DNA of 22,315 nt from Sphacelaria rigidula (GCA_964200075.2 CAXNAA020000341.1:1-22315), one strand, 5' to 3'; counted from the stretch's first letter, positions 7,302 through 19,100 are shown. Notes: generated by a model not told the origin, from the sequence alone. Numbers and translations: made by a program.

Positions 7302-9017
7302 GAAGTGCGGGAGGAAGGGGGGCCGTGGTCGTCATTGTATGGTGGCCAAGTCCATGTTGGTATACGGGGAGACTTGCTCTTCATTAAACTGGGAGACAAC
7401 ACCGGTTTTCTGGGAATGCTGTCGAGCTGCCGTGTTGATTCATCTTCGTGTACCCATGTCGTGGTGGCTTGGCGCTTGATGGGCAGCGTGGAGGTAGCGG
7501 CAAAGCTTGTTCAAATGTGCAGCAATATGTCGCCATTTATGGTCGTGTTGCCCGTATGCCGCAGGGTCATGTCATCGATGACCCTGTTGTCCGGGGACGG
7601 GTGCTGGATGTGCCACACTATGGCCGAATGTTTTATAGTGAGAAATCCTCCGTATCCTTACGGCAGTGTGAGGATTACGTGCGCGATGTGTACGAAGTAA
7701 CGCGCGTGAGACAGGTTGGAACGTACATTAGGTGCCAGTGGTTCCTGACCTCATGCCCATCCATATCATCCAGAGATGTCTATGTGCCCCGTTCTTGAAT
7801 CGTGCTCTATTCGACACGATCAAATGCCTTTCGCATTGCGCAAGCATGCGTCTTTGGGCGGAGTGCATGGCGCTGGGATCACGCATAGTGGTGGTCAGGA
7901 TGTTGGTCATCCCCGGGAGCGCACAACGCGCCCGCGTCTGAAGCGTTGACGCGCGGCTGCTACAGGTACTGCTGTTGAAGAGGATGAACGTGTCACGCGG
8001 CACGAGAGGATTGCAGCCCGTACAGGTGTCGCTGTTGATATCAAGGAGCGAGCCAAGCACCACGTGGCTGCTGAAGCCAGTATGACTGGTCCTGCTGCTG
8101 CTGTTGAGAGGGTGGAGCCAATATGGGCCGATGAGCAAGCGCTGAGAGGCGAAGGTCCCAACTGCTTATTTCCACCAAACCAGCGTGTAGCTGAGGACAC
8201 GCCTTGCACGCTCGGAACTACGCGGGGTGTCATCTACGTGATGCGAGCGAGCAGAGCGAACTTGGGGCTTCCGACGCTCATGGCAAGTCTATCTGCTCAA
8301 TAGATTCGGCGGGAGATTGTTCAGATTATTCGAAGGGGTGTCTGCTTGAAGGAGAAGCGGATGCCGGGTGGGCGGATACAGGTTCGCTGGACAGAGTTTC
8401 GGCCGATGACCAGCGTGCAGCCGGGGACGCACCTGGCGTGCTCGAAACAGCAGGGGAACATGATCCGCGTGAAGTGGGTGGGGAGAGCAAGCTCTCCAGG
8501 CTTGTGATGCTGCTTGTGATTACAAATACTACGGCAACGTCAAGCATTGCATTGTGTTGGGGTGTGGTCGTACGCAGTGCTGTTCACATGGACAGTTTTG
8601 GCGTGTTTGGCTGTGATTACCAAGGTGTCTCTACTACTGCGCTGTGGAGTGTTGGAGAAGGATGATGTAACGCCATCAGGAGGTGCCGCTGTACGGGACT
8701 GTGTGGTTGTTCGGGTTTCGCCTCTCATTGCCTTCGTACAAGTGACTGAAGAACAGGTGCGTGGTACTACGCAAGTGTCTGTGGGGGCAAATGGCTTGCC
8801 GCATTGGCTTCGTAGTGCGGGCATACCGCTTGGTGGCGAGCTGAGCGGCAATGTGGGTGTGCGAGCTGTAACTGTACGTATAATGCGAGAAGCGAGTGTT
8901 GGAGAGGAAACGCTGCTCTACGGTGTGCACGAGGTTGTGGTTGAGTGCTGCTGCTTCTCAGGAACGGGCTGGAGGACTACAAGAAAGGCATTACCGGAGC
9001 GCTTGCTGTTGTGGTGA
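7302..9017 (+). pseudogene. Decayed coding region of unknown family
   Basis: I do not recognise the product. One plus-strand frame runs from 7302 to 9014 with only about seven internal stops (7698, 7707, 7746, 7947, 8301, 8505, 8517) in roughly 570 codons. That is fewer than chance suggests, although low A content lowers stops in every frame here and long ORFs exist in other frames too. The best section is 7749-8504, about 250 codons with two stops. Within it, 7956-8120 holds three in-frame repeats of 18-19 codons (each starting Ala-Ala, then Gly, Val or Ala, and an acidic/basic tail). A weaker 230-bp repeat links 8181 with 8411 (CAGCGTG, then GGAC). The translation is Arg- and Glu-rich around 7900-8100. 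No transposase, polymerase or integrase motif is visible. Alternatives are a multi-exon gene or composition-driven open frames. Confidence 0.35.
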
Positions 9018-9188
9018 GCGCCGGATTGCGTCATGTCGAGGAGCAAGTGCTGGAGCAATTGACTGCTCACTGGGGATAAGAAATTACATCACGGCCGGTA
9101 TCTGTGGACCATTCTTGAGAATTATTGCAGCTTATCGTGTGGTTCGTGGTTATGTTTGCGTATGAAGTATGGCTGAGCGAATACGATC

Positions 9189-9339
9189 GTATTGCGCGCG
9201 CTGGGTGAAGTTCTGGCGTACACGTGGACGCTTGAGATCTGTGCGTTGTGCTGCTCTGCTTAACACGAATGATGCCTGGTTTCTGCGAGGAAGGTCGCAT
9301 TGCGTGTGCTGGGTGAAATGCTGGCATGCATGCGTGGAT
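9189..9339. repeat. Imperfect repeat with 108-bp period
   Basis: The segment starting CGTATTGCGCGCGCTGGGTG at 9189 recurs as CGCATTGCGTGTGCTGGGTG at 9297, about 43 bases each and 108 bases apart (36 codons). The period is a multiple of three, and one plus-strand frame (9169-9438) carries the repeat as RSYCARWVKFW and RSHCVCWVKCW. This could be the tail of the decayed coding region just upstream or a small minisatellite. Confidence 0.5.
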
Positions 9340-9439
9340 TTATCGTTTTTGAGGTGCATGGTCCGACTGTCGCCATTAGGGTGGAAAAAACGAGGGTTCG
9401 ATTCCCCATGCGTTGGGTTCTTTCTTCGTAGTATCTGAT

Positions 9440-10763
9440 TTCCAGCGTGAAAAGCGTGAGAACGTGAGTAAACAAAGTTGTCGACTGAGTTTGTTCGACG
9501 TAAGCTGACGCAGTGCGGGAGTGTTAGTCATGATCCAATGCGCGAGATGGGGTGATCCCTTGAGACCACGGACTCGTCCCGAAAAAGGGGAGGGGTTCAA
9601 AGTGCGACAAAATGAGTAAACAAAGCAAAACAAATAAATATGCTGGCTAGCGAAGAGTCAGGGCAAGGCAGTTATCAATATACTACCGTACTCTATGCCG
9701 GATGAGGTGCAGCTCGAACACTCCTGTCCGCACAGAAGCGCGACGGAATATTCTTTGCGCGGAATGCGCGTACTGACTGTAGGAAATGATAATTGCTCCT
9801 GTTGACATGAAAATGAGCGGGAACTACGAAATGAAAAAGGCTCGCATGTGAGCGCATGTGAGCAGGTATAACGCGACTGTTTCTGGTGGTGTGAAGATGA
9901 AGAAATAGTGCGCGCATGCATCAGTAATCCTTGAGGGTGATACGCCTTTTGATAAACTTACTCTCACGTGTGTGGACGAGCACGTGGGCAGTGTTTCGCT
10001 TCTGCCTGGAAGGAGCATGTGGATGTGTGCCCATACACATTTGTCTCAACAGAGCGTCGCAGATGAGCTTCAAGTCTGTGGAGACATGAACTGCATTTTA
10101 CGGTGCATATCGGCTGAGAAACGGGTGGCATATGACGGTTCTGAATTCACGTGGCATATTATAATTGAGTGTTTTTTGGGGTGTACTCGACAAATCGAGT
10201 TCGAAAATAATATCACTACGAGTGGTGAAGGATGGCGCAGGTCCAGGTCCGGTTGCTCTCCTTGGATTGCTATGCATGGCTCGGATAGCGGTTCGAGTGA
10301 TGGCTTCTGCAGAAATTGATTGGCGAGAAAACGCTTCAATGCTTTCAGGAGGGATAGGTGTGAGGTGGATACGTTTTCACGAAGTTGAGCAAGCAAGGGA
10401 CCAGCTGCGATTTAGACGAGTGGGATACTTCATGCTATTAATAGTTCGAGGATGAAGACCGTTCACCTGTTGCACTCCGTTGCGCAGGTGTTGAACGTAT
10501 GACAGAGCAATCTGTACTTTGGAAAGTACCTTGTTTCATCAAATGAGAGAAACGAATAGTCACGAATGTTTTGGAAGTTGACGTTCGTTGACGATTGAGG
10601 TTTTCTTTACCGGTCTAGAGTCAATAGACTTGTTGTGGGCAAGTATTTGGGCATTCAGTGTCAGTTATCACTCCGTGACTCGGAGTGGTACAATTCTTGA
10701 GGCTTTAACGGGATTGCTCGTTGATGAATGTCTCGATCTCGTGGGAGTTGTTCCGAAATTGGG
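9440..10763. other. Gene-free stretch
   Basis: No recognisable gene is present. The phrase GAGTAAACAAAG occurs twice (about 9464 and 9613), which hints at another small local repeat. A 108-codon minus-strand frame at 10070-10396 lacks an ATG start and any motif. Confidence 0.4.
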
Positions 10764-11170
10764 CAAGCTTGTATGGAGCTGTTGTCGAAGACGGCGGCAT
10801 GGATTGCCCTTCCACGTGGAAAATGACGGTAGTCTTAGACAGCAATGATGTCTGAGTCCGACAAGCTCTACTTTGAGTACCTGTTGGTACTGAGAGAGCT
10901 TTGGGCGTGCTGTAGACTCAAGTCACCATTGTTACATCGGTTGGGTACACTAATGCAGTTGGGGAAATGTGCAGTATGCACATTTACGGCTGGTTGATGG
11001 ATCGTCTCCGAGTATGAACGGTGGACTCCGAGCGTGTCATCTCGATCGTTTGGAGCTGGTTGCTCACTTCAAGGGAGAGAGGCTGGGATGCTGCTCTCCG
11101 GTATAATGAACAGCTACGGGTTAATATGTGAATAGCTTAAGCTGTTGGACTCTACGTGCCCGTGATGGAG
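10764..11170. repeat. Dispersed ~410-bp repeat, copy 2
   Basis: This copy aligns with 6531-6945 over its whole length in the same orientation. The similarity includes the less conserved tail (ACGTGCCCGTGATGG here against ACGCGCCCTTGATGG there). About 235 bp after this copy the second minisatellite locus begins, whereas at the first locus the minisatellite precedes the repeat. Confidence 0.7.
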
Positions 11171-11404
11171 AAGTCTACCTGGCCAACTGGTCTTGAGTGC
11201 AGAACACAATAGTACACCTGGCGTCGTCGCCAATTGTTCATGATATCGTTTTCAAGCTGTTTCGCCTCAGATCAACGTATGCGCTGCTCAACGGATTGAG
11301 CTGTCTTCAGCGTCCAGATCTCAGACACGCTAAAGTAGAGTCACGATGAGGTCCTCACAACAGAGCGCGGAATTTCGAAGAGTACAGCAAAACTGACTAA
11401 TCTA

Positions 11405-11770
11405 GAGCACGGCGAGTGTCGAGAGTACTGGGTACCCAAGAATATGTTAGTACTCGATACCGCAGTGCGCCCGGAGTACTGACTGCCTAAAATACTGGGT
11501 ATCTCGGCTACCTAGAGTGTCGAGTGCTGAAAATACTGGGTATTCCTGAATACCTGGAGTATTCATTGCCGGAGCACTACGTATTCTACAGAACATGGAG
11601 CACTGGCTGCCGGATCCTGGAGTACCCGGAGCATTGCTTGCCGGAAATTCTGGGTATTCTAGCGTACCTGAAGTATCGACTACCGAGTATGCTGAGCATT
11701 CAATACCTGTAGTATTGCTTGCTCAAAAAAACGAGTATTCCTGAGTACCTGGAGTATCGACGCCTCAAAT
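11405..11770. repeat. Degenerate ~41-bp minisatellite, locus 2
   Basis: The AATACTGGGTAT motif recurs at 11491 and 11532 (41 bp). The corresponding position of the next unit is 11576 against 11535 (41 bp), and the unit after that starts 41 bp on, followed by a unit shortened by about 10 bp. Each unit contains GAGTACCTGGAGTAT-like and GACTGCCGG-like parts. The open frames here (for example 11524-11712) merely read the repeat and are not genes. Confidence 0.75.
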
Positions 11771-12007
11771 TACTCGTTCTGGACGTCTACCCTATTCCTC
11801 AGAATCTTTGGAAGACCTCGCGTGGCTCCCTATTGATCCCTGTCTCGGTGATCGAAGGCACTAAACGTGGGGACCCTGGCTTTCACATGAGCCATTGTAG
11901 GTATGATCGTGGCACGTACTATAATAAGCTCAGAGCGATACTCAAAGTTGGCTGCTTCAAGGGGTCAATCGGCACGGCATGTCGCGGAAAAAATATTACG
12001 GGAAGTC

Positions 12008-12050
12008 ACACGGGACGGGACTGGAAGTAAACTCCGCCCAGTCCCACCGT
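12008..12050. repeat. Inverted repeat / hairpin with GGGACGGGACTGG arm
   Basis: CACGGGACGGGACTGG at the left pairs with CCAGTCCCACCGTG at the right, with a 2-base indel and a loop of about 13 bases. It is the first of a cluster of GGGACGG-type motifs on both strands spanning about 12.0-12.85 kb. It may be the remnant end of a second related element. Confidence 0.5.
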
Positions 12051-12337
12051 GTTTTTATCAACGGGAACGCGTTTTCGATTCATTCTGCCGCTTTCTGGGT
12101 GACGAGCAAGCTGTCCCGTCCGGTCCCGTTTTTCTCGACGGCAAAACATTCCCGTCCCGTCCTCACGAGAAAATTTACAGTATTCTTCACGAGACTTCTG
12201 ATCAGATTGGACTTGACTTCGCGTCAATGGAACGGGTATTCCCGTACAACCTGATTGGAACTTGATGTTTTCTCATATATGGGATGTGGGAACATAGTTG
12301 TGATTTTCGGGTTCAAGCTCCTGCTACAGCTCATCAC

Positions 12338-12847
12338 TAGGGTTGGCGGGGGACTTCGGGGCAGGGCGGGACGAGACGGGAAGGGGCCATTTTCTCGACG
12401 CTTTTTCTAGTCGAATTGGCTGCTGTTGTCTAACGCTATACCGCAAAAGCGGCCATTGTTTCCTCGTAAACGTGTCCAAGCACCGCCGCACTGGAATACC
12501 ATCTCATCTCGCTTGTTTCGGGGGCTCACACCCATATTTTCGTGAGGACGGGACGGGACGGAAAAATCTCACGGGAACGAATCCGTGAGGAAACGAAGGG
12601 ACGAGAATGAAGCGACGGGATGGGAATTCAGGAACGGGACAGAAATTAAGCGATCTGCGGGAATCCAGCGATGGGATGGGAATTCCCGTTCCGTCCGATT
12701 TTTTTTTATTACGGAATCCGTTCCTGCCTCGTCTCACCTCGTCGCTTTTTCGCAGATGGGGAAACGATGCCATCCCGTCCCGTGTCCTTCGAGGGGGGGG
12801 GGGGACATCTCGTCTCGTCCCGTACCAAATCCCGTGGCAAGCCCCAT
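12338..12847. mobile_element. hAT-like non-autonomous element (putative)
   Basis: The left end reads TAGGGTTGGCGGGGG, followed by GGGCGGGACGAGACGGG. The right end, read inward on the minus strand, is TGGGGCTTGCCACGGGATTT, followed by GGGACGAGACGAG. The two therefore form imperfect terminal inverted repeats of about 40 bp. Ends of the form (C/T)AGGGnTGGC and many subterminal GGGACGGG repeats in both orientations (12360-12385, 12544-12562, 12615-12640, 12772-12787) are familiar from hAT-type elements. There is no clear 8-bp target duplication: the flanks share only TCAT. No transposase is encoded. The 182-codon minus-strand frame overlapping it reads the GC-rich repeats. Confidence 0.4.
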
Positions 12848-15800
12848 CATAATCAAGCCGAAAACGCAGCAAAACGGCCAACTTTGAGGCCCTGACACCC
12901 ACAAGTGATAGAACAATGATATAAAGGCAATTCTTGCTGGATTTTCGGTATTTTTTAATTTCGCTTAATTTCAAAATGACGTCGGAACCTCCGCTAATAT
13001 TGCCGTAGTTCCAGATAAACGCCGAAATATCGAGCATATGTACGCACTTCACTTTGCCACTGGTTCGGAACGCCTCGGGGTGTGCCGTGATTATCTTTCG
13101 GTCACAGCGCAGACGAAGTTAGATACCAAAGTATCGTGTGAAGTGATTTGCAGAGTGTTTTCGTCTCACAAACTTTCCGTACTTCCACCGCCGCGAAAAA
13201 TGGCCGTGAACGAGTTGGACCCTACTACTGCGGACTGTAGGTTGAGTAGAATCTAGATATCACCGGGTGCACAGCAGCTTCGGCGCTCTATGTGAGGTGG
13301 TGAGGCTGATACTACCGCTTCTTGATTCCCGCCTCAGCTTCTACGAGCATGCCTGTTCGTGTGGATGATCCAACACACGCTGCCGCACGCCTACACAGCG
13401 TGCGTGTCCAGTGTTGCGACGGACGCTTTTGTCAGTAAACTACGATACACCTTCGCATTTCGTAGATGATGAACATCGCGGGATTTCGGGCTGTAGGCTG
13501 CACACTATTGTAGACCCCGTTTCATCAGGGCAAACTACAGCACGCAGCGAGTATCACCGATTGCGAGAGCGATTGAAATGTCCACCATATGTGAGGGTCG
13601 AAGCGTAGCCAACACTTTGAAGCAAAACGATGTAGGGTTGGACGAGGGAAGTCTGAGGTTGCCCTTGCTCTGGTTTTTACCACCCCCCAACCCCCCATGC
13701 GCTGGCCAACTCAGTGGTGTTGCGAGAGATACCTGCTCGCGTGCTAAACCGCTCCCTACCCCACTAAGGCAGCGCACGCAAGCCGTGTGATCAGCGTTAT
13801 TTTGCGATAGGGTTTGGAACTGGGTTCATACAGAAGTCGTCACCCCAAAACCATGGTTGAAGTCCGATAACGTGTCGAAAAACTGGCGTAACACCCCGGT
13901 TGACATAATCTTGGTTAGAACTGTATCTAGGCAGCTAAGTTTTGGATATCGCTGTGCTGACACCAAATGCAAAAAAAAAAAAAGCCCGACAGAATCTGCT
14001 TGAACAACAGAACGTCCGCGTAGTGTATGACCGTGGGAAATGCATTCCACTCTGCCCACATTTTTGGCGACGCACGCCTGCTACTATGTCTGCCTATCAC
14101 TCTCTCAGCGTGTAGAATGACGATCGCTTCGATGCTCGGTATCAGCGATACAGACGTCCCAAGCCCTGAGTCGTTCCGGTTCTGTTCGGTGCTCGTCATC
14201 TCTCACGTGTATTATGATTCATGTGTGATTCAATTTAATTCAATGATGTGATTGGAATTCCTTTCGCTCCAAGAAAGCACATATTCCCTTGATTCGGAAT
14301 ATTCCGCTTCAAGCGACGGAGCCCGTCTCTAAACGCCACGCATTGCACTGCCATCCGATGCGTGCACAGTACAGAAGGGTACAACAGAGCATAACACAGC
14401 GGAGCAGCGCATCTTTCAAGTGATACACTGTAACAGCACTGTACAGGATAGTAAGACGGGGAAGGACAGGGCAGTGGTGAGTCCTCCGGAAGCCATGTGC
14501 TGAATCATACAAATACAACAGTTGTGTTTCTTTTCGATGAGATGTAGGCTTTTGTGCCGGAGAATTATTTATTCATCATGTTCCACTTGAAGCAGTCATG
14601 TTCCACAGTATCAGTTGCATTGAGGACAGAGGAGAAACCATCCCTGGAACAGAGGTAATCACCGTCAGCACGAACAGCTGGCTCAGCAAGAGTGTTTCGG
14701 CGTTGGAGTAATCATCATGGAGAAAGACGAACGATACTGCACAGATCGCAAGCGGCTGCTACTCAAAACCTGCCCCGGTCGGGAGCATTATGACTAAAAT
14801 GGTTGTGTTCCCAGAGCTTGGAGCGCCACTCTGCACACCAGTAGTGTTGCTGACCATGTCTGGCGTGGGACTAGACTTGCATAACGTTTCACTTTTAGAT
14901 AGAGAGTAAAAATACTACGCAAGACCTCGGCGAAGTGGAAGTTGGTCAATCACCAAAATATTCACGTACAAATCCGAAACGGCCGTACTCCAAGTTGGTG
15001 CGGCGAGGAGAATACCACCACAATCACCCCCGCGGCTGCCAGACTGTCAGCACGCCCATTAAGTAAGCTCTGGTACTATCTGTGAGGGGACGTTGCGCCC
15101 TTAGCAGGTACGCCGGCAACGGTCCATGGTAGAATATACTGTTGGCGCGAGAGGAGCTTAACCTAGAGCTGTCGAGTGAGTTGGAGCGGAAACGTTGAGC
15201 GCCCAACCCTCCGATATATATCAGAGCTTAAAGGGTGCTTATTAGCTTTGTTCCTTTGAGCGTTAATCAATCGTCGGGCGAAGATTTTTTTAACTTCGTT
15301 GACACTCGGCTGGAAGGATCCGTTGCCGTCTGCGTGCACGATTGATATCGTTCCTTCAATAATTGTCATCAGACAAAAACTGTTGAATGAAAAAAAAATG
15401 AGCGCAATGCTGGTGTCCACCGTTTCAAGGGACACTACGCCCTCAGCATCTTACGCCACTCAACTGTGGCTTCAACACCTCTGGTACCAACCTGCATACC
15501 CTGCAGGTTTCGGCATCATCACACACGAGCGCGCCTTGTGTCGGTGCCTAGCCGTCCAAAATACCGCCTCCATATCATGGAAAAGGAATAACATTGTATA
15601 TCGGCAAAATACTTATATTGGAAAATGAGTGGGATCCCAAGGCGTATATCTCTGTTGGTCCTGCTCAATGGGTCATGGGTCGTGGAGGGGACTATTATTA
15701 TTTTTATTATTTCCGCACATTAGTCCGATCCTTGAACCCGTGGTCACAGACGTAGGCTCAAATCATGATCCCAGTCTTGCGCGAAAAACAAAACAACAAC

Positions 15801-16250
15801 CCAATACCGGAATGTCCGCATAGAAGAACCATTTGACAAGCATTCGGCTGATATCAGCCGTGAAGTAGACACAGTCCACACGAGCGGCGGGCCCGACACA
15901 AGGGAGTACCGGCCCAGCGCGTGGCATCGGTGGCAAGCTTTGCTCCGGGCGGGATCGTCGGTGTAGATTTCTGGCTGAAAAAGCGATGATTCCCCGCGTG
16001 GGGTGGTCTGAATAGTGGTGCTCTTCATTGGTGCATCTCGTACACAATGCAATGCCGATAGGTAGCGACCACGCTCAGGGCACCAGGCCAAAAGGACGCG
16101 TGCCGGCTAGTGCATGGTGTATTCAATCTACGTGAAACAGGATTAGGTCATTTGCTTGAACGAGAAAGTAACACGACACTTTTGTGCATCCATGCCTTGT
16201 ACAGCGAATTGCGCCGCCTTCAAAACTGAAAACTTCACATAAAACACAGT
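12848..16250. other. Gene-poor stretch
   Basis: No domain-bearing ORF was found. An ATG-started frame of 72 codons at 13038-13256 and other short frames have no recognisable motif. Small structures include an A-run at about 13970, a perfect CACGCTG/CAGCGTG stem near 13375-13405, and the inverted 17-mer at 15771-15787 that pairs with 17161-17177. Confidence 0.4.
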
Positions 16251-16559
16251 ATGAAAATGTGTGGTGCGCTGCACCCCTTTTTCTCACGTGTGACTACTGT
16301 CTGTACTGTCTGTACTGTGCTCTGCGGTGCTATCGTGTACAGTTTCCTGTCGCCTGCGATCCAATACGGCGTGCACTGGGAACACAACACCAGATGCCCT
16401 GTTATTGCCGACATGATTGAAGGCATATCACTTGGCGGGGCGATGTGGCGAAGCCAAATCCACATTGCTGGCAAGTACGGTTGTGCGTTTGTTCCCATGC
16501 CTCCTGTGCTACCGCAGGGGCGCGCCACTATGGTTTCGTGCGAGGATTATGCGGCGTAA
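16251..16559 (+). CDS. Hypothetical small ORF with hydrophobic N-terminus
   Basis: This is an ATG-to-TAA frame of 102 residues. Residues of about 15-38 are hydrophobic (Val, Cys, Leu, Ile, ending SFLSPAI), which could be a signal anchor or signal peptide. The remainder is mixed polar with several Met and Gly. I recognise no family. The hydrophobic part partly reads a short CTGTCTGTACTG-type simple repeat, so it may be an artefact. No promoter, intron or poly(A) signal supports it. It could equally be an exon fragment or chance. Confidence 0.18.
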   Translation: MKMCGALHPFFSRVTTVCTVCTVLCGAIVYSFLSPAIQYGVHWEHNTRCPVIADMIEGISLGGAMWRSQIHIAGKYGCAFVPMPPVLPQGRATMVSCEDYAA

Positions 16560-18870
16560 CTGCAGCTGGTGTATCTTTCGACGGTTGACCGCTGCTATTT
16601 TCGACTTCTGCACTTCATTCTTGATTGTGAAGTTCTCGACCGCCGCTCCAGGCACCAACGTGAAACTCGGTGCACCAGTCGGGCACACCACAGCCATTGT
16701 ATGTATCGAAGCACAGCCCCTTCTCTTCCCCGAGCAAATTAAACAAAGCGAAATCCGATTATGGGCAATACCGTCTGTGTGCCCTCAAAACGGCCATCTC
16801 GCGGCCGAGCTTCTGTGCACCATGAGTGAATGCACATATGGATATGGTAGCGCACCCACTTGCGCATCATGACGACCTGGGAGGCTGCAGTGCTCGAAAA
16901 CAAACATAGATCGGATCTGGCGCCGCCTCTGGATGATGACAATCTGTAGAAAAGCCATTCCGCTATCGACCGTAGAGATGCTCAATAAGGAGGCACGATC
17001 GTGCGCGCGCTGTCGTCGCTACTATGCGCTGAAACTTCGCAAACATCTCATGTAGAGCACAATCAACAAGTTCATGCGTCTAGAGCTGGGATTGGGCGTT
17101 GCAGCAGTGCGCGAGGGAATGAAAAGAGCACAATTTCCGTCCCGAAAAAAATGTTTTTTATTTTCGCGCAAGACTGGATCCTGCCAAAACAAAATAGTCG
17201 TTCTACCGACTGCATTGCAACAAGCAAAGGGCGGAAGGAGGCAGGTGGGACCCTGTCTCCATTGCTAAGAGATACAGATGTTCTTGAGGAAGGGTAGTAG
17301 AGAGCATGTCCTCTGCCGAATTCATCATGTGTCGCAAATCTTCAACTCTGGGACCCTCGTGCGGCATGTCAAACGGTTCCGTTGGATGCAGAGGAGTGCA
17401 GTTGACGGAGTATAACACCCATGTGGCGAGATTTATCTATCACCTACTTTCGCGAGGAAATATCTTTCACGACCGACAATCCCATTGGTCCTTAACATCC
17501 CCACGGAAGCTCATCGATTACTTGATTTTCAGCGGCGGGACAACATATTTATTACAATAAATCGAGGATGAACTACTCGTCGCAAGGGGTGTTATCCCCC
17601 GTTAACGCACATACGTGGGCCGTATTGCGCGGTACTGCCTCGTGCAAGACCGTGTACTGTACTGTAGTACTGTGCCGTGGAGTAGACCGTGCAATTACTA
17701 TGGCTCATTGTGACTCACCGTGACCCTGTCTCCTCAGTCCTGCCGAAAGATTCCGTGCTGTTTTGGATCCGGCCGCTCATCCTGCTGCTAGTTCATATAG
17801 CTCATTGTCCCGGCTCAGAGCTGCTCATAACCTTGTCACAACAATGATTGTGTGAATGTACAGATTTTGAATCGAATGACAACGGGTCTGAGTGGTTAAC
17901 CCAATATTTATCGGGGATGATCTGATCTGGAATTTTGGCCCGAGGGGAGAAACAGTTTCAGGGAAGGGATACACAGCTTGACGGCAGGTACGGAAGTTGT
18001 CGATTTGATTTTACATGAATGCGTATGATGTTGCCGCAATCCATGTATCCGTTCACGCCAGCTCTTTTTGTGGAAAAAGCAGTGAGCAGAATTACAGCCA
18101 TCGAAAGTGGTTGACACGCTGATGTTTCAGGGAGGGGCGAGGGCATTTATATATATTCTGGTATAGCCGTTGTGTGTTGAGGAGGGTGGTGGACCTAACG
18201 TACATGTTGTGTCTGTCACTGCTGTGCCTGCGTTATGAATGCAACATTCGAAGCTGTCTGAGAGTGATCTGTAAAGCATGAAGTACGGCAGAGGTGAACA
18301 CACGTGTGACAGGAGTCGTTTTTTTTACTATACTGCGTAGCTTCCTCTACAACCAAGGAGACTTGTACTTACGACACCGACAGAGACGTACGTGAGCAGA
18401 GAAGGTCGCCTGCAGGTGGGTTATTTGTTAGCGACAACAACTGCTGACATGTGTACGAAAGGAGCTTGCCATGTGCAGCTTGTCTGCTGTGTTCTTCACC
18501 AAGTATCATCACAAAAGTATGAGCAAACTAGGACGAAACTACGAAGCAAACTGACCCGAAGCCCTCTCTCTCTTTCATACCGTTCGATTGTTGGCGCGCC
18601 AAATTTGCAACAAAAAACGGCCTTTCCTCGCTTCTTTGAGTGTAAAACCAGTCACAGCAAGTAGGGCCAACCCGTTGTAAAACTACTGCTTCAAAGATAT
18701 ACAGCGTGCCTGCCATAGTACAAGACGGGTCCAGTGAAGCAGCCACCCACTGCACACACGCACCGCCTACATTATCAGACTAAAACTCCGTACGTAACTC
18801 ACACCATCTCGGCCCGCCAATGCGATCGTGAGAGTATTTTGTGTCGCACGCACGCCCAAGAAGTCCTGCG
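16560..18870. other. Gene-poor stretch
   Basis: Several short frames occur on both strands and none carries a recognisable motif. Scraps of GTACTGTA-type simple sequence occur near 17650. Bases 17161-17177 are the inverse partner of 15771-15787. Confidence 0.4.
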
Positions 18871-19089
18871 ATGGTTGCTTGCGTGTGGGCCAAGGTGTGC
18901 TTGTGTTTTTTATTCGTGTTTGTGTCTATGTGCTTTTTGTTGGGGTTATCCGAAGAGCTCACGGCTCAGAGCACATCTCAATCTGTTGTCGTAAGAGGCG
19001 GTGAAAGTCTGACGCGATTCCACGTTCTGCCGTGCACATATTTGTTGATGTCGCGCGAGGCGCGCAACATCGCATACAAGCAACGATGA
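18871..19089 (+). CDS. Hypothetical small ORF with signal-peptide-like start
   Basis: This ATG-started frame of 72 residues begins with a short basic/polar head and a strongly hydrophobic stretch (Leu, Phe, Val, Cys) to about residue 24, followed by EELTAQ and a polar tail. The layout resembles a secreted peptide. However, the local DNA is G/T-rich, which yields Val, Leu, Phe and Cys codons by composition alone. No homologue is recognised and no supporting signals were seen. Confidence 0.15.
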   Translation: MVACVWAKVCLCFLFVFVSMCFLLGLSEELTAQSTSQSVVVRGGESLTRFHVLPCTYLLMSREARNIAYKQR

Positions 19090-19100
19090 ACACTCCATGT

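Noticed and set aside
7448-7798. Alternative-frame ORF with a YVRDVYEV...QWF segment recalling a BAH-like domain
   Set aside because: The resemblance rests on a few hydrophobic residues near its end. The diagnostic pattern of the domain is absent and other frames are equally open here.
9391-9410. tRNA-like T-arm / B-box sequence GAGGGTTCGATTCCCC
   Set aside because: The T stem is only three base pairs long, and no matching acceptor or anticodon arm could be built upstream.
11524-12030. Plus-strand ORFs with recurring GIPEYLEY-like peptides
   Set aside because: The peptide periodicity is a direct reading of the degenerate 41-bp minisatellite, whose period is not a multiple of three. No protein repeat family fits.
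12504-13052. Minus-strand ORF of 182 codons
   Set aside because: Most of it reads GGGACGG-type repeats of the putative hAT-like element, giving Arg/Pro/Ser-rich sequence with no recognisable domain.
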